Source: Bacillota bacterium
GTDB lineage: Bacteria; Bacillota; DTU025
Assembly (NCBI GenBank): GCA_012842765.1
Contig: DUWJ01000204.1
Location: 1-6,089 of the forward strand
Direction: 5' to 3'
Length of the DNA stretch: 6,089 bases
The position numbers and the translations under genes are program-made. The notes under the pieces are model-generated. The model made no database searches. It was not told where the DNA came from and saw only the letters and a program-made list of their open reading frames with translations. The first letter of the stretch is position 1; every line of letters begins with the position of its first letter. Below are positions 4,802 to 6,089 of this stretch, piece by piece.

Positions 4802-6019
4802 GTGGGCATTATTGTTCAGAAATTTGGAGGCACGTCGGTGGCGGACGCCCAGGCGTGTGCGCTGGTGGTTTCGAGGATAGCGGAGGCGAGGCGCGCGGGC
4901 AATGACGTTGTTGCAGTAGTATCTGCAATGGGGCGAAAACCGGCTCCTTACTCCACAGACGCCCTTCTGGCGCTGGTAGATTGCGCTGGAGATACTCTCC
5001 CGCCTAGGGAGCGTGACGCCATAGCAGCGTGTGGAGAGATTATATCCTCTGTGGTGCTTGTATCGGCTCTTGTTGCGTCGGGCTGCCCTGCCATGTCGTT
5101 TACCGGGGCGCAGGCTGGAATCGAGACAGACGACAATTTCGGCGATGCTCGCATAGTGAGGATCGACCCCGCGGGCCTCCACAATGCGATTGCAAGTGGT
5201 GTCGTTCCTGTTGTGGCAGGATTCCAGGGAGTCACGGATGGGGGCGACGTAACAACGTTGGGACGGGGCGGAAGCGACACCACCGCCGCAGCGCTGGCAG
5301 CTGCGCTTGGTGCGGATCTGGTCGAGATATACACAGATGTAGAGGGCGTGATGACGGCCGACCCACATATCGTGCCAAACGCCAGATTCCAGGAGACCAT
5401 GACGTACAGCGAGCTGATAGAGATGGCGAACTTGGGGGCGAAGGTGGTCCACTTACGGGCGGTTGAGATTGCGAGTCAGGCGCGGATTCCTCTGGCGATC
5501 AAGAGCGTTTTTTCGGATTGCCCGGGAACTTTGGTGACTGACATTCCGCCACAACGAATGCCTATTGCGGTGCCAGACCGGTTTGTTTCCTCTGTGACGT
5601 GCATAGGCAACATGGCCCAGATAGTGCTTGAGGAATACGATTTCAAAGCTGATGACGCTGCACTCAACGTCTTTTCTACCATGGCGGATAATCATATCTC
5701 AGTGGACATGATCAACGTTTTCCCCGACATGATCGCCTTCATCGTCTCTGCAAGGGATTCGGCGCGTGCTGTGCGTGCCCTTGACAGGCTGGGCCTTTCG
5801 GCAGTGGCTAATCCTGGTTGCGCAAAGGTGTCTGTAGTAGGCGAGGGCATGAGAGGAGTTCCCGGGGTCATGTCCAGGGTAGTGAGGGCTCTTCACGGCG
5901 CCGGAATACGAATTCTGCAGACCTCTGACTCCCATTACTCCATCTCCTGCCTGGTTCCGGAGGTCGATATGGAGCGTGCGGCGCGCGCACTCCATTCCGA
6001 ATTTGAGCTGGAGAAATAA
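4802..6019 (+). CDS. dapG: aspartate kinase, DapG type
   Basis: Phosphorylates aspartate with ATP, the first step of the aspartate family pathway. The 405 residues closely match the length and sequence pattern of B. subtilis DapG (aspartokinase I, inhibited by meso-diaminopimelate in that species). Features: KFGGTSV (7-13), VSAMGRKPAPYSTDALL (40-56), CGEIISSVV (77-85), GFQGVT (140-145), GRGGSDTTAAALA (155-167), TDVEGVMTADP (178-188), and HLRAVEIASQA (217-227). Two ACT regulatory domains follow: about 265-340, and 341-405 with VVGEGMRGVPGVMSRVVRAL and SDSHYSISCLV. GTG at 4802 is chosen because it gives MGIIVQKFGG, like the family N-terminus, and lies 6 bases after GGAGGTG (4789-4795). GTG at 4793 overlaps that ribosome binding site and the asd stop, so it is less likely. 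The 5-base spacing from the asd stop indicates one operon. Confidence 0.95.
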   Translation: MGIIVQKFGGTSVADAQACALVVSRIAEARRAGNDVVAVVSAMGRKPAPYSTDALLALVDCAGDTLPPRERDAIAACGEIISSVVLVSALVASGCPAMSFTGAQAGIETDDNFGDARIVRIDPAGLHNAIASGVVPVVAGFQGVTDGGDVTTLGRGGSDTTAAALAAALGADLVEIYTDVEGVMTADPHIVPNARFQETMTYSELIEMANLGAKVVHLRAVEIASQARIPLAIKSVFSDCPGTLVTDIPPQRMPIAVPDRFVSSVTCIGNMAQIVLEEYDFKADDAALNVFSTMADNHISVDMINVFPDMIAFIVSARDSARAVRALDRLGLSAVANPGCAKVSVVGEGMRGVPGVMSRVVRALHGAGIRILQTSDSHYSISCLVPEVDMERAARALHSEFELEK

Positions 6020-6051
6020 GTTCGCAGTTGGCGATCTGGGAGGGAATTACA

Positions 6052-6089
6052 TTGAAGAAGAACGGAAGACGCATTCGCGTGATCACGGC
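6052..6089 (+). CDS. dapA: N-terminus of probable 4-hydroxy-tetrahydrodipicolinate synthase, cut by window end
   Basis: TTG at 6052 is preceded by GGGAGGG (6038-6044) with 7 bases between, an ideal site. The 12 complete codons and the first two bases of a thirteenth (Ala in any case) read MKKNGRRIRVITA. The ending VITA fits the common DapA opening (R)VITAMVTPF, and dapA follows dapG in B. subtilis and many Clostridia. RNase J, which also occurs in this neighbourhood and starts with a basic stretch, would more often continue VIPLGG, so it is less likely. Only 32 bases separate it from dapG, with no terminator, so it is the same operon. The identification rests on a few residues and context. 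Confidence 0.5.
   Translation, partial: MKKNGRRIRVIT

Overview
The window reads as a chromosomal housekeeping segment from a spore-forming Bacillota bacterium, more Clostridia-like or Limnochordia-like than Bacillus-like, with GC in the mid-50s by eye. The evidence is the gene content: a Spo0E-type phosphatase, dipicolinate synthase subunit B, and a DapG-type aspartokinase. Strong GGAGG-type ribosome binding sites and frequent TTG/GTG starts (dapB, asd, dapG and the gene at the right edge) support this.

Left part (1-500): a short piece of an unrecognised membrane-protein gene runs leftwards off the window (minus strand, starts at 102). About 400 bases without a plus-strand gene follow. They hold several small inverted repeats and, near the right end, a sigma-A-type promoter for dut. 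Middle-left (501-1808): dut (dUTPase) overlaps by 8 bases a small Spo0E-like gene, and then comes a glycine-rich YflT-like stress protein with its own strong ribosome binding site. A 252-base gap carries a strong GC-rich stem-loop and a plausible promoter for dapB.

Right part (2061-6089): dapB (dihydrodipicolinate reductase), dpaB/spoVFB (dipicolinate synthase subunit B), asd (aspartate-semialdehyde dehydrogenase), dapG (aspartokinase) and the first codons of a gene that is probably dapA. Together these make aspartyl phosphate, aspartate semialdehyde, dihydrodipicolinate and then either tetrahydrodipicolinate (lysine, cell-wall diaminopimelate) or dipicolinic acid (spore core). This resembles the B. 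subtilis spoVFA-spoVFB-asd-dapG-dapA order, but no intact spoVFA (dpaA) gene lies between dapB and dpaB, only 193 bases. Sites resembling mother-cell sigma (SigE/SigK) -10 elements precede dpaB and asd, which would fit expression during sporulation.

I do not see an unknown defence, mobile or CRISPR-like system here. The points most worth a second look are the absent dpaA with a possible C-terminal remnant, the four-segment hairpin between dpaB and asd, and the truncated minus-strand gene at the left edge.
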